From NCBI RefSeq assembly GCF_023159225.1, contig NC_063171.1, positions 2,585,501 through 2,649,500 on the forward strand: a stretch of DNA of 64,000 nucleotides, written 5' to 3'. This document shows positions 1 through 9,450 of this stretch, in pieces. Position 1 is the first letter of the stretch; every line of letters begins with the position of its first letter. Made by a program: the position numbers and the translations under genes. The notes under the pieces are model-generated. The model did no database searches. It had not been told where the DNA came from and worked only from the letters and a program-made list of their open reading frames with translations. Source of the DNA: Perognathus longimembris pacificus (lineage: Eukaryota > Chordata > Mammalia > Rodentia > Heteromyidae).

Positions 1-173
1 AATGGGCTAAAGACTCCAATTTCTCTGGACTGAGCCAAATGGATGGCCCCTTCACTTACCCCTTCCCTTGTGGAAAGGGTCCCATATATATCTTATGTCA
101 GCATTTGCCTCATACTGACATATGTCATATGTTTACAGCCTCCCCTACTATTTTAAAAAACAAAAGCGGGAGA
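1..173 (+). mobile_element. Endogenous retrovirus, 3' internal end (partial)
   Basis: This is the last internal segment of a provirus that enters from the left edge. It is identified mainly by what follows: a purine-rich tract running straight into a TG-starting LTR. No diagnostic env or pol motif is visible, and the short open frame across 39-239 runs into the LTR, so it is not called as a gene. The family cannot be assigned from this fragment. Confidence 0.55.
155..173 (+). promoter_or_regulatory. Retroviral polypurine tract
   Basis: A run of A and G broken by a single C or two lies immediately before the LTR start at 174. In retroviruses this tract primes plus-strand DNA synthesis, and its junction with the TG of U3 is a standard landmark. 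It shows that this is a 3' LTR on the plus strand. Confidence 0.6.
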
Positions 174-681
174 TGTCAGGGTCTGGCTATACCTAAGGGA
201 CAGGCTCCTTCTCCCACCCAGGGACTGCTTGGCTGCTAGCCCCTTCCACCTCCTTCCTGGTCTGAAACCGGAAGAGAGCGCTAAACCAGACCCACCCTCT
301 TGTCTGCGAGCACATGTCTCATAATGGCACCAGAGACCCCAGAGGCCCGGTCCTTGGGGGGCTGTGGTCTCCACCCATAGAGGAAGCTCCATGATACCCA
401 GTTAGTCCCTCCTCTTCCTGCTGCCATTACTGTTATATAAACCCCTCCCTGACTAAAACCCTTTGGAAGAAGGTAGGCCATCGCACGGCTTCCCCGGAAT
501 CTCTGTGTACAGTGCCTGCTCTTAAATGTAAGGGGGGCTGGGGCGCGCGGGGATTTTGGTAGCCCTATCTCTTCTCAGTTTGGCCCTATCGGGACACGCT
601 CTGCCCTCCCGCTGGTGGGAGCAGAGCGCAGAGCTGAGTGTCCCCCACAATTAAAGGCTTGACGTCTCCCCAGGGGGGACA
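174..681 (+). mobile_element. 3' LTR of endogenous retrovirus
   Basis: The LTR starts TGTC after the polypurine tract. It most plausibly ends at GACA (681), giving a 4-bp inverted repeat; an earlier end at the ACA of 649 is possible. A TATA box (TATATAA, 434-440) marks the likely U3 core promoter. An ATTAAA at 650-655 could be a polyadenylation signal only if the 681 end is right. From 682 onward the sequence reads as L1 ORF2, so the provirus seems to have inserted into an L1. The left LTR and left target duplication lie outside the window, so this cannot be confirmed here. Confidence 0.65.
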
Positions 682-1066
682 TGGAGGTTAATCTCGACAT
701 AGGCCCACTTTTGTTCGGTGAATATAAATTTATCACCGTGATATCTTGATTATGGATTTTTCCTTGTATTAAAGTGTAGTGTCCTTCTTTATCTTTTTGA
801 ACTGATTTTACTGAGAAGTCTAACTTGTCTGAAATCAGGATGGCTACCCCAGCCGTTTTGGTAGGTGCATTTGCTTGGAAGATCTTGCTCCATCCTTTCA
901 TTCAGAGCCTGTTTTTGTCCCTTGCTGTAAGATGGGTTTCTTAAAGACAACAGATCACAATTTTTTGTTTATGTATCCACTCTGTCAGTCTGGTCCTCTT
1001 TATCAGAGAGTTAATACCATTTATGTTCAAAGAGATCGTGGATAGGTGTGTATTTTTCCCTTCCAT
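682..1066 (-). pseudogene. L1 ORF2, endonuclease N-terminus (broken)
   Basis: The frame begins at ATG 1066-1064 and aligns codon for codon with the start of mammalian L1 ORF2. Asn14 of the LNING motif is at 1027-1025 and Glu43 of the ETH motif at 940-938; both are active-site residues of the apurinic-like endonuclease that nicks target DNA. Codon 42, normally Gln, is TAA (943-941), and codon 55 is TGA (904-902). Downstream, KTAGVAILISDK and INLYSPN match the family. About 128 codons remain before the LTR. The two stops make it non-functional. Confidence 0.9.
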
Positions 1067-1134
1067 TTTCCAGTTAGGCTTTGTTTCCTCTCCCTTCTTT
1101 CTTGTCTTTATTGAGCTATTCTTCCTGTTGGGAT

Positions 1135-2236
1135 CTAGCTATTGTAGTTTCTTTCTGTTTTTGTCTGGGGGTTCTGTACGTTTTCTGGTGGGTGGGGTTC
1201 CCCTTTTAGAATTTGCTGTAAGGCTGGTTTTTGGTTCACATATTTCTTTAGTTCCTCTTTGCTAAGGAAAGATCTGTTTTTTCCCTCGAAGGTAAATTCT
1301 AATTTTGCTCGGTATCTAATTCTGGGTTGGCAGTTGTTGGCCTGCGGGACTTGGATTGTGTTCTTCCAGGCTCTTCGTGCATTGTAAGGTTGTGTGGAGC
1401 GGTCTGCCTTGATTCTAATCTTTTTTTCCATTTTAATATAGTTCTTTTTTGTTTTGACTGCATTCAGAATATTATCCTTGTTGTTGAAATCTGAGGCCTT
1501 GACTATGATGTGTCTGGTCATGTTTCTTCTAGGGTCCGGTCTGCCAGGTGTTCTACATGCTTCTGTTATTTGTGTGAGGTTTTCCTGTTTGAGATTGGGG
1601 AAATTCTGTCTAATAATTCTGTTGAATATGTGTTGCATACTCTGCTCTGATACTCCTCTCCTTCATCTATTCCGATTATACACAGATTATATCTCTTTTC
1701 CCTGTCCAGTATCTCCTGGATTAGTCTGCCCTGGAGTTTGACAGTTTCTTGGAATGCGGTAATCTTCTGGTCCTTATCAGCTGAATCATCATCCAAAAGA
1801 GAGACTCAAGATTCAAAATGATCAATTCTTTGTGATGTGGCTTTGAGTGTCATCTGCATTGAGGCCAGTGAGTTTTTTGTGGTTGTGAGATCAGCTCTCA
1901 TTGTGGTAATTTCTTCTTTTAATGAGTTGTGTTTTGAATCTATTTTTTCATGCATTTCATTTCTGATGTTAAGGACTTCTTTAACGGAGGAGTAGAGTGT
2001 ATCTATTTTTGCTTCCATTTCATTCTTGTCTTCCTGAAGATCCTTCAAGACTTCCATTCTTAATTCCTGGAATTGTTTTTTTTTTAATTTATTCCTGAGG
2101 CTTTCGATCATTTCTGCTATCTTAGCCTCAGTTTTTTTTTTGTCTCAATCTCCTCCTCAGTCATACTGCTTTTTGCAGCTGATGAGTTGGCTTGACCTTT
2201 TGTGAAATTTGTAATATTTCTTTGTGATTTACGCAT
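1135..2236 (-). pseudogene. L1 ORF1 (RNA-binding protein), frameshifted
   Basis: ORF1 starts at ATG 2236-2234 and ends at a stop at 1137-1135, close to the roughly 340-370 codons usual for L1 ORF1. The N-terminal third is a charged heptad-like coiled coil (QFQELRMEVLKDLQEDKNEM and on), which trimerises the protein. The central RRM region reads CIIGID, and the C-terminal part contains NARRAWKN and QPRIRYRAKLEF, typical of the nucleic-acid-binding domain. Frames change near 1800 (after a TGA) and again near 1640, so at least two indels or stops break it. It would have coated L1 RNA as a chaperone. Confidence 0.88.
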
Positions 2237-3880
2237 CTGGGATTAAGCAATTATGGATTCTTGCACTTCCTTTTGGGAACCTGTAGGTGGCGGCCTTGGT
2301 TTAGCTTTGTGCTGGTTTCCCCTGGTCCACCAGCAGGGACTTGTTTGTATCCTGAGTTCTATGAGTGAGCGTGACTGTCTTGGTTGTTGCCAATGCAATT
2401 ACCCTCACCGCAGTTAGGGGTGGGTAGGTTCTGTGGCTTTCTTTGTGGGACAATGCTCTGCCGCCATATTGTGCTGACCCTTGTGGGGCCCTGTTGGGGT
2501 TTTGCAGGTCACTGATCAGCATAGCGTGGAGACTTTCTCTTCTTTGATTTTTTTCCCCACTAGTTGCTTTGGGTCAAGTGAGTTTGCCTCTCATATTGAG
2601 TATTACTGCTGAGGGGCAGCTTGCCCACCTGTGCGAAATGCTCCTGTCAGAAGAGGTGTTGCTGTTGAAGGGTAGCACTCCCACCTTTGCAGGTGTGCCT
2701 ATCAGAGCGGGCGTTGCCACTGAGGGGCACCTTGCCTACCTGTGCACTCCCATGGGGGAGTGGGTGCAGGACGCTTCTGCTGGATTGCTAGAACATTGAC
2801 CCAGGAGGACCATCTGTGGGGCACGTGCATGTGAGCTCTTGTGCTTCTTTTGGTGGGCACGCTGCCCCGGATTGTTGGAGGGTTCTGTGCCCTTTTGTGA
2901 ATCTTCTGTGGGGGCAGTATGCATGGCACCCAGCAGGTTCAAGTGTCTGGGCATGGGTTGGAGCCCACAGACTCTCTGCTCCTCCCCTGTGACGGGGGCA
3001 TGTGCTCAGGCCCAGGTAACCCTGCTGGGCTGGTATTGCACACCAGCAAACCTGTAATTGTTGTTCAAAAAGTCTGTGCAAACCAGGGTGCCTCAAGTGG
3101 AGGACAAATGCCTACCAGTCCCCGGGTCCCTGCAGGGGTGGGGGGAGCTGGTGCGGGCAGATTCAGGCTCCCCAGCTGGGACTTTGGGGGATGCTGGCCT
3201 AATGTGTCTCCCCGGCCACTTTGTTGGAAGCTGCTCTGTCTGCTGCTAGCTCCTGTGTTTTTCCAGGAGCTGTAGGGCCCTAGAGCCGCCAGATATGGGG
3301 CTCTTTTCTTCCCTCTGGGTGGGAGGGAGAGGGAGGGAGCTCTAGTTTCTTTGTCCCCTTGTGATGAGCTCTATGTCAAGTTTTGGATCTCTGCCAGAGC
3401 TGATCTCCCATTTGGGGGCATGAGGGCAATGGGGAACTTACTGGTTCTGGATTGTGTGTGTGTCCCACGCTGCTGTGGGCTTTTCCAGGCTGGGGTGTGG
3501 CAATCGTTTGGCAGTGATGGTGGCCCCGGCTCTCCAAATTCACAGCATCGGCATCCCTTGCTGTTTTCTGGTCCTGGCCATTCGGTCCCATGCCACCCGT
3601 CCAATGGCGCCGGTCCCACATGGCTGTCTGGCTTGGGTCCGCTTTCCCAGCTTGGCCCTGTTCATGGCCGGGGGGTACCCCGGAGATTTTCCGGCTCTGT
3701 GCAGATTATAGGCTTTTCTTTCTTTGTTCATTTTCATTTCCTGTGTTTCTCTGTTTGTTCTGGTTGTTGGGTTTGCCAGTCTCTTGATGGGGCGTTGGGT
3801 GTTGGCGTTCCAGCTCACTATTTGGAGCAAGTTGGGTTGCCTCCCTATTGTGATGGCGCCATCTTCCTCTCCAGCACTGT
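2237..3880 (-). promoter_or_regulatory. L1-A 5' UTR / internal promoter region
   Basis: About 1.6 kb of GC-rich DNA precedes ORF1. It contains degenerate internal repeats (around 2590-2830, spaced about 60 bp) and a segment near 3300-3480 that is clearly homologous, in opposite orientation, to 4985-5150 in L1-B. The YY1-like motif near 3855-3866 lies at the element's start. Long open frames here (for example 3351-3953 on the plus strand) come from base composition and are not called as genes. Confidence 0.7.
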
Positions 3881-4632
3881 GAGAGATTTTAACAACTCTG
3901 TCTTCATTGACAGGATATCAATTCCTCACAGAATTATAAAAATTTCCCATTAGGTTATCATGAGGGCCAAGGACGACACCAGAGAGACAGTAAAGGATGG
4001 TCTCTTATAAAATGTATTTCTGTTTTGTGTTTATAGTGTGCCTGTTCATTCCATGAACTTTGACATTTTCATCTGTCTTATGAAAGATGTGCATGCAACA
4101 CTTAAATTCATCCTGTGATCCTCTCAACTTCACATAGAATGTGATGTTGGAAAGTCTCTTCTTGAAATTCAGGGTTTAAGGACACAAGCTATGACATTCG
4201 AATGACAGGAAACAGACTTAAGTAGAAAAATACCTGTGGTGCTACCTTCTTTAACACTGAGAATATCTGAATGATCCATGATCTTTCTTTCAAACAGGAA
4301 GGCCAGACCTCAGATAACTTGTCAGATACCTGTTTCCTTTGAAGAATAAACCAATTAGGTTTTCTTTTCTTACATTTTACTATTTTCCACCTTTGTATTG
4401 TTTGGATTACTCTCACTCTGTCAAAATCCATATTTGACAGAATAAGGGACAATTAATTCTACAGTGATATAACTAGGCACCTTTCTTTTGAAATGAAATG
4501 AGAGGCTTGCTTAGATCAAACATTGAGAAAAAAGAAAGCAAACATGAACAGTGCATCATCAGTCTTTCACTGGCTTGGGAAATAATTTCATTTTATATTT
4601 TGATGGGATTTGATGCTTTGTTCCACTTACAA
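3881..4632. other. Unassigned spacer between two head-to-head L1s
   Basis: AT-rich single-copy-looking DNA lies between the 5' end of L1-A and the SINE that hosts L1-B. I see no gene, simple repeat or recognisable mobile element in it. Confidence 0.4.
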
Positions 4633-4765
4633 AAACAGGAATTATGCTGGTGGCTTTAATCCTTGCTACTCAGGAGACTGAGATCTGAGGATCAGCATTC
4701 CAAGCCAATCTGGGCAGGAAAATTTATGAGATCCTTATCTTTAACCATCAAAACTCCAGAAGTTG
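4633..4765 (+). mobile_element. B1-Geo SINE, left half (split by L1-B)
   Basis: This is the 7SL/B1-like left part of a dimeric SINE: a degenerate 'GGTGGCT..AATCC..GCTACTCAGGAG' head followed by the GAGATCTGAGGATCA core. It breaks off at the 11-bp sequence TCCAGAAGTTG (4755-4765). The same 11 bp recur at 9346-9356, after which the SINE resumes, so L1-B inserted within it. Confidence 0.75.
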
Positions 4766-6134
4766 GGCAGACTGACTGCCCGGAGTGCAGAGTCTAGACA
4801 GCGGGACTCCACGGACACCAGGGAGAGTATGGACCAAGACACACAGCGACGGTGGCGATGGGAAGTTTGGGACCACACCAGGAATGGACGTAAGCAGCTG
4901 GGGAACCCAGCGGTGCAGAAGGGGAGAGCCGAGGACGCCACCATGACCTTTCGCCATACCACAGCACTCCACCTCCAAAGGACCAACGGCGGTGCGGGAC
5001 ACACACACAATCCAGGACCAGTGAGTCCCCTATTAACCCCTTCCCCAATGGGAGACCAGCTATCAGAGACCCAAACCCTACAAATAAGCTAGATCTCCCT
5101 CCTTCTCCCTCTCCACCCCAAGGGAACAAAGAACCCCCAAATCAGGCAGGAAGCTCCCATCAGGCTCTGGGAAGTCACAGGAGTTTAGCAGGGGAAGGGT
5201 GGCACAGCCCCAAGGCTTCCCAGAAGCCTGAACTGGCCGAACCGGCCCTGCCCCCTTCCCAACAGGGGCCAGGGGACAGCCGGCAGTGCAAGCCCCACCC
5301 AAGGTGCCTGAACCTCTCGGACTTTTACAACTAAAATCACAGGTGCTGGTGGGCAATACCAGCACAGCAGGGACACCTGGGCCTGATCACGTGCCCCCCC
5401 TCACAGCGGAGGTACAGTCTGAGGGTGCTAACAGCACCTGGACAGTTGATCCTACTGGGCCCCACACATATCGCCCCCCACAGCGGACTCACAGGAGGGC
5501 ACAAGCACAACCCAACAACCCAGGGCTCGCTCTGGTAGGCGTACCCCATTCAGGTGGGCAGGGCCACAGTGGCAGTGCCCATTGTAGTGGGTGCACAGCG
5601 CACAGGTGGGCGGGGCCACAGGCGACAGCACCCACTCTGGTAGGCATGCCTACACAGGAGGGCAGAGCTCTCCATCGGTCATGCCCACTCAGTTTGGCGC
5701 ATTTTGCACAAGTGGGTGGGCCGCACCACAACAACACCGGCCCTGGAGCAGTCCACACAGGAAGGCAAACTGCCTGAGAAGTGAGCTCCTCTGACCAAGA
5801 TACAGAGTGGAAAAAAGAACCAAAGAAGAGATAAGCCTCCACGCCATGCTGAATCAGCGACCAGCAAACCCCCAACAGGGGCACGCTAGGGTCAGCACAG
5901 CACAGTGGCAGGACACTGTCCCACAGAAAAAGACACAGAACCTACCAGCCCCCAAGTGCAAGGAGAGTGACTACCTCAGCAACAACCAAGAAGGTCACGC
6001 TCACCCATTGGGAAGCAAGGATCAACAGCCAAACCCAAACCCAGAGCCAGGACACCAGGGCACAAGGCTCCCACTGACGGACCAGCGGGAACCAGCATAA
6101 AACCAAACCAGGGAAGCCACCCACAGATCTCCAG
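4766..6134 (+). promoter_or_regulatory. L1-B 5' UTR
   Basis: GC-rich leader homologous in inverse orientation to the L1-A 5' UTR (shared GGGACACACACACAATCCA near 4996-5014). It begins about 190 bp later than L1-A relative to that landmark and lacks the AAGATGGCGCC start, so it looks 5'-truncated or variant. Between about 5540 and 5720 it holds diverged tandem units containing CAGGTGGGC and GGGCCACAG, reminiscent of promoter monomers. Confidence 0.7.
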
Positions 6135-6540
6135 ATGCACAAATCACAAAGAAATATAACACAGTTCATCAAAGGGCAAGCCAACTCGCCAGCTCCAAAA
6201 AGCAGCACGACTGAAGAGGAGATGGAGAATAAAAAAGCAAATGAGGCCATGTTAACAGAAATGATGGAAAGCGTCAGAAACTAAATCAGAAAATTCCAGG
6301 AGTTTAGAGTGGAAGTCTTGAACGACATCCAGGAAGCCAAGAAAGAAATGGAAGCAAAAATGGATACAATGCAAACCTCCATTAAAGAAGACCTTAACAT
6401 CCTGAGAAGTAAAATGCATGAAAAAATAGATTTAAAAAACAACTCTTTAAAGCAAGAAATTTCCACGATCAGAGCTGATCTGACAACCATAAATAGCTCT
6501 CTGACATCCATAAGCTCCGCAATTGAATCCACAGCACAAG
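6135..6540 (+). pseudogene. L1-B ORF1, N-terminal part only
   Basis: ORF1 starts at ATG 6135 (MHKSQRNITQF..., matching MRKSQRNITNF of L1-A). Codon 50 is TAA (6282-6284) where L1-A has a Lys codon. The coiled-coil region then follows in frame ([20 protein letters not shown]...) up to SAIESTAQ. There the frame passes without interruption into ORF2 sequence (GWFNIRK). Only about 135 of the usual 340-370 codons remain, and the RRM and C-terminal nucleic-acid-binding domains are deleted. Confidence 0.88.
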
Positions 6541-8667
6541 GATGGTTCAACATCCGTAAATTAATCAATGTATTTCACCACATAAACAGAACTCAAATCA
6601 AGAATCACATTGTTATCTCAGTTGATGCCCAAAAAGCCTTTGACAAAAATACAACATCCATACTAATTAAAAGCTCTGGAGAGAACAGGAATAAATGGAA
6701 CATTCCTTAAAACAATAAAAGCCATATACAACAGACCAACTGCTAACATCATATTAAATGGGGAGAAACTTAATTCATTCCCCCTAAACTCAGGAACAAG
6801 ACAAGGATGCCCACTCTCCCCACTTCTTTTCAACATAGTGCTGGAATCCCCAGCCATAGCAATAAGGCAAGAGGAGGACATCAAAGGGATCCACATCAGC
6901 AAGGAAGAATTCAAATTATCCCTAGTCGCAGAAGACATGATCTTATATATGAAGGACCCAAAAAACTCAGTCCCCAAACTCCTACACCTAATAAACCATT
7001 TTGGCAAAGTAGCAGGATACAAAATCAATCCACAAAAGTCAGCAGCTTTTCTGTACACCAGCAATATACAAACAGAAAAGGAAATTATGGAAACAATTCC
7101 TTTTACAGTAGCCAGAAAAAGAATAAAGTACCTAGGGATCAACTTAACGAAGGATGTGACGAACCTATTTAATGAAAACTATAAAAATCTAATAAGTGAA
7201 ATCAAAGAAGACACAAGGAGATGGAAAGACCTCCCATGCTCATGGGTAGGCATAATCAATATAGGGAAAATGGCCATATTGCCCAAATTGTTACACAAAT
7301 TCAATGCAATACCTATCAAAATCCCAGTCACATTCTTCACTGAAATACAGAAAGCAATCCATAAATTCATATGGAACAGCAAAAGACCTAGAATAGCCAA
7401 AGCAATTCTAGGCAAAAAAAAAAAAAAAAAAAGCATTGCAGGAGGTATCACAATACCAGACTTCAAGCTCTACTACAGGGCAATCATAACAAAAACAGCC
7501 TGGTATTGGTATAAAAACAGATCGGAAGACCAATGGATTAGAATTGAAGATCCAGAAATAAAACCGCACTCTTACAGTCAGCTGATATTTGACAAAGGAG
7601 CTAAAGACATACGATGGAATAAACATAGCCTCTTCAACTACTGGTGCTGGGAGAACTGGGCAGCTATATGCAGAAAACTCAAAGTAGACCCAAGCCTATC
7701 ACCATGCACCAAGATCAATTCAAAATGGATCAAGGACCTCAATATCAGACCTGAATCCTTGAAAGTACTGAAGGACAGAGTAGGAAAGACGCTAGAATTT
7801 ATAGGCACAGCAAGGAACTTCCTGAATATAGTCCCAGGGGCACAACAAATAGGGGAGAGACTTGACAAATGGGACTACTACAAATTAAAAAGTTTCTGCA
7901 CAGCCAAGGACATAGCCACCAAAACAGAAAGACAGCCAACCATATGGGAAAGGATCTTTACCAGCACAGCAACAGACAAAGGCCTAATATCCGTCATGTA
8001 CAGAGAACTCAAAAAACTAAGCCCCTCCAGGCCCAATAAACCTATTAGGAAATGGGCAAAGGAGCTAAAGAGAGACTTCACAAGAGAAGAGATAAAAATG
8101 GTAAAGAAACATATGAGGAAATGTTCAACATCCTTGGTAGTAAAGGAAATGCAAATAAAAACAACCCTGAGATACCACCTCACCCCAGTTAGAATGGCCT
8201 ATACTCTGAACTCAGGAAACAACAAATGCTGGAGGGGCTGTGGGGAAAGAGGAACCCTTCTCCATTGTTGGTGGGAGTGCAAATTAGTACAACCACTTTG
8301 AAGAACAGTATGGAGGTTTCTCAAAAAGCTCAATATAGACCTACCCTATGACCCAGCCATACCACTCCTAGGCATCTATCCTAAACAGCAAGTCCCAAGG
8401 TATCAAAAAGACATTTGTACTTCCATGTTTATTGCAGCACAATTCACAATAGCCAAAATATGGAAACAACCCGGATGCCCCTCCACAGATGAATGGATCC
8501 AAATAATATGGTACCTATACACAATGGAATACTACATAGCGATTAGGAATAGTGAAATATTGTTATTCGCAGGGAAATGGTCAGAACTCGAACAAATAAT
8601 GTTGACTGAGACAAGCCTAGAACACAGAAAACAAAGGGGCATGATCTCCCTGATATATGACTGTTAA
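6541..8667 (+). pseudogene. L1-B ORF2, reverse transcriptase and C-terminal half
   Basis: This carries the RT core and C-terminus of L1 ORF2, the enzyme that primes cDNA synthesis from nicked target DNA. Visible blocks in order: [18 protein letters not shown] (palm Asp); a one-base frameshift near 6670; [14 protein letters not shown] (about 6790-6834); the position of the F/YADD catalytic box, which reads VAED (6925-6936) with the first Asp replaced by Glu; the thumb region; and the Cys-rich motif [18 protein letters not shown] near 8228-8281. A TGG-to-TGA stop at 8299-8301 is the only stop between about 6670 and the terminal TAA at 8665-8667. An A19 run (7414-7432) keeps the frame. Most of the RT catalytic motif is readable, but it is inactive. 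Confidence 0.93.
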
Positions 8668-9136
8668 GAAAGGGAGACGGAGAGACAGTAGAGACCAGGT
8701 CTGTGAAACCAAAAACTGCTTGTCAAATGGTATTTCCTACAGGATTGGGGCAGCGACCCAACAGTATGTAACTAAAACCAAACAATTACTCAACATATAA
8801 AGGTCAAAAATTGACCTTTCAGTGGAATACAATAGCTCAAAAGCTATGTATGTGCGTTCATATAAGACTACTGTCGACATATTGTGTAATATCGACATTA
8901 TATTTAAAGCCCTAGGCGAATTTTCTTGGGCTTGGCCACGTGGCTACTGTATATGTTCTTGATACATTGTATATTGTATATATGTTTACCTGACCTAGAG
9001 AAGGGAAAGAAAAACAGGGCATAAGATATCACAAGAAATGTACACACTGCCCTACTATGTAACTGTACCCTTTTTGCACAACACCTTGTCAAAAAAAAAT
9101 TGTGTTCAATTAATAAATAAATAAAATTTTTTAAAA
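8668..9136 (+). mobile_element. L1-B 3' UTR
   Basis: About 470 bp between the ORF2 stop and the A/T-rich tail. It contains AATAAATAAATAAA near 9111-9124. It lacks the G-rich tract of the other L1 3' ends in this window, although its 'ATGTACACACTGCC...GTAACTGTACCC' end is recognisably related. This marks L1-B as a different, probably older, L1 subfamily. Confidence 0.75.
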
Positions 9137-9345
9137 AAGAAAAAAACAACTACAAAAGCAATACTTGCAAAACTGTTTGGTCTAAGTGAACTGAACACCT
9201 CATGGGTGGAAAGGGAAACGGGGAGGAGGGAGTGGGGTATGAGGGACAAGGTAACAAACAGTACAAGTAATGTATCCAACGCCTAACATATGAAACTGTA
9301 ACCTCTCTGTACATCAGTTTGATAATAAAAGTTTGAAAAAAAAAA
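9137..9345 (+). mobile_element. L1 3' end fragment appended to L1-B
   Basis: A second, 5'-truncated L1 3' end: 'GCAATACTTGCAAAACTGTTTGG', a G-rich tract near 9204-9236, the block 'ATGAAACTGTAACCTCTCTGTACATCAG', then AATAAAA and a short A-tail. It sits between the L1-B tail and the shared target duplication, so it either inserted into the L1-B A-tail or travelled with it. Confidence 0.85.
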
Positions 9346-9450
9346 TCCAGAAGTTGACCTGTGGCCAAGTGATAGAACAATAGCTTCTCTTGAGCAAAAA
9401 GCTAAGAGACAGCTCCCTGGCCCTGAGTTCAAGCTTCAGTACCACAAGTA
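9346..9450 (+). mobile_element. B1-Geo SINE, right half (resumes after L1)
   Basis: After the second copy of TCCAGAAGTTG (9346-9356) the Geo monomer follows: 'CCTGTGGCCAAGTGATAGAACA...CTTGAGCAAAAAGCTAAG', then 'CCCTGAGTTCAAGC'. It completes the SINE that starts at 4633. It is well diverged from the young copies, so the host SINE is old. Confidence 0.75.

Larger units (their letters stand above)
682..3880 (-). mobile_element. LINE-1 'L1-A', 5' part, interrupted by ERV
   Basis: This is a minus-strand L1 with a full set of 5' parts: 5' UTR (3880 to 2237), ORF1 (2236 to 1135), a 68-nt spacer, then ORF2 from 1066. It stops at the retroviral LTR at 681; the remaining ORF2 would be expected left of the provirus, outside the window. 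The 5' end near 3880 carries an AAGATGGCGCC motif resembling the YY1 site at the start of human L1. ORF1 and the 5' UTR match L1-B (4766-9136) and differ clearly from L1-C (60096 on). Frameshifts and stops show it is dead. Confidence 0.9.
4766..9136 (+). mobile_element. LINE-1 'L1-B', internally deleted
   Basis: A plus-strand L1 of the L1-A lineage. It has a 5' UTR (4766-6134), the first part of ORF1 (6135 to about 6540), a junction straight into the reverse transcriptase domain of ORF2 (about 6541-8667), and its own 3' UTR ending in an A/T-rich tail near 9136. By comparison with human ORF2 lengths, roughly 2.4 kb (rest of ORF1, spacer, endonuclease and first part of RT) is missing. The 11-bp duplication TCCAGAAGTTG lies at 4755-4765 on the left and at 9346-9356 on the right, beyond an extra L1 3' end. 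The RT active site is mutated and other lesions exist, so it is inactive. Confidence 0.92.

Noticed and set aside
1..173. Retroviral env gene end
   Set aside because: Too short, with no diagnostic motif; only the polypurine tract and LTR support a retroviral origin.
3351..3953. A 200-codon plus-strand frame as a gene
   Set aside because: It is the antisense of the GC-rich L1-A 5' UTR and shows no family resemblance.
6838..8301. The longest open frame (487 codons) as a host gene
   Set aside because: Its content is the RT core and Cys-rich C-terminus of L1 ORF2, flanked by ORF1 remnant, L1 3' UTR and target duplications.
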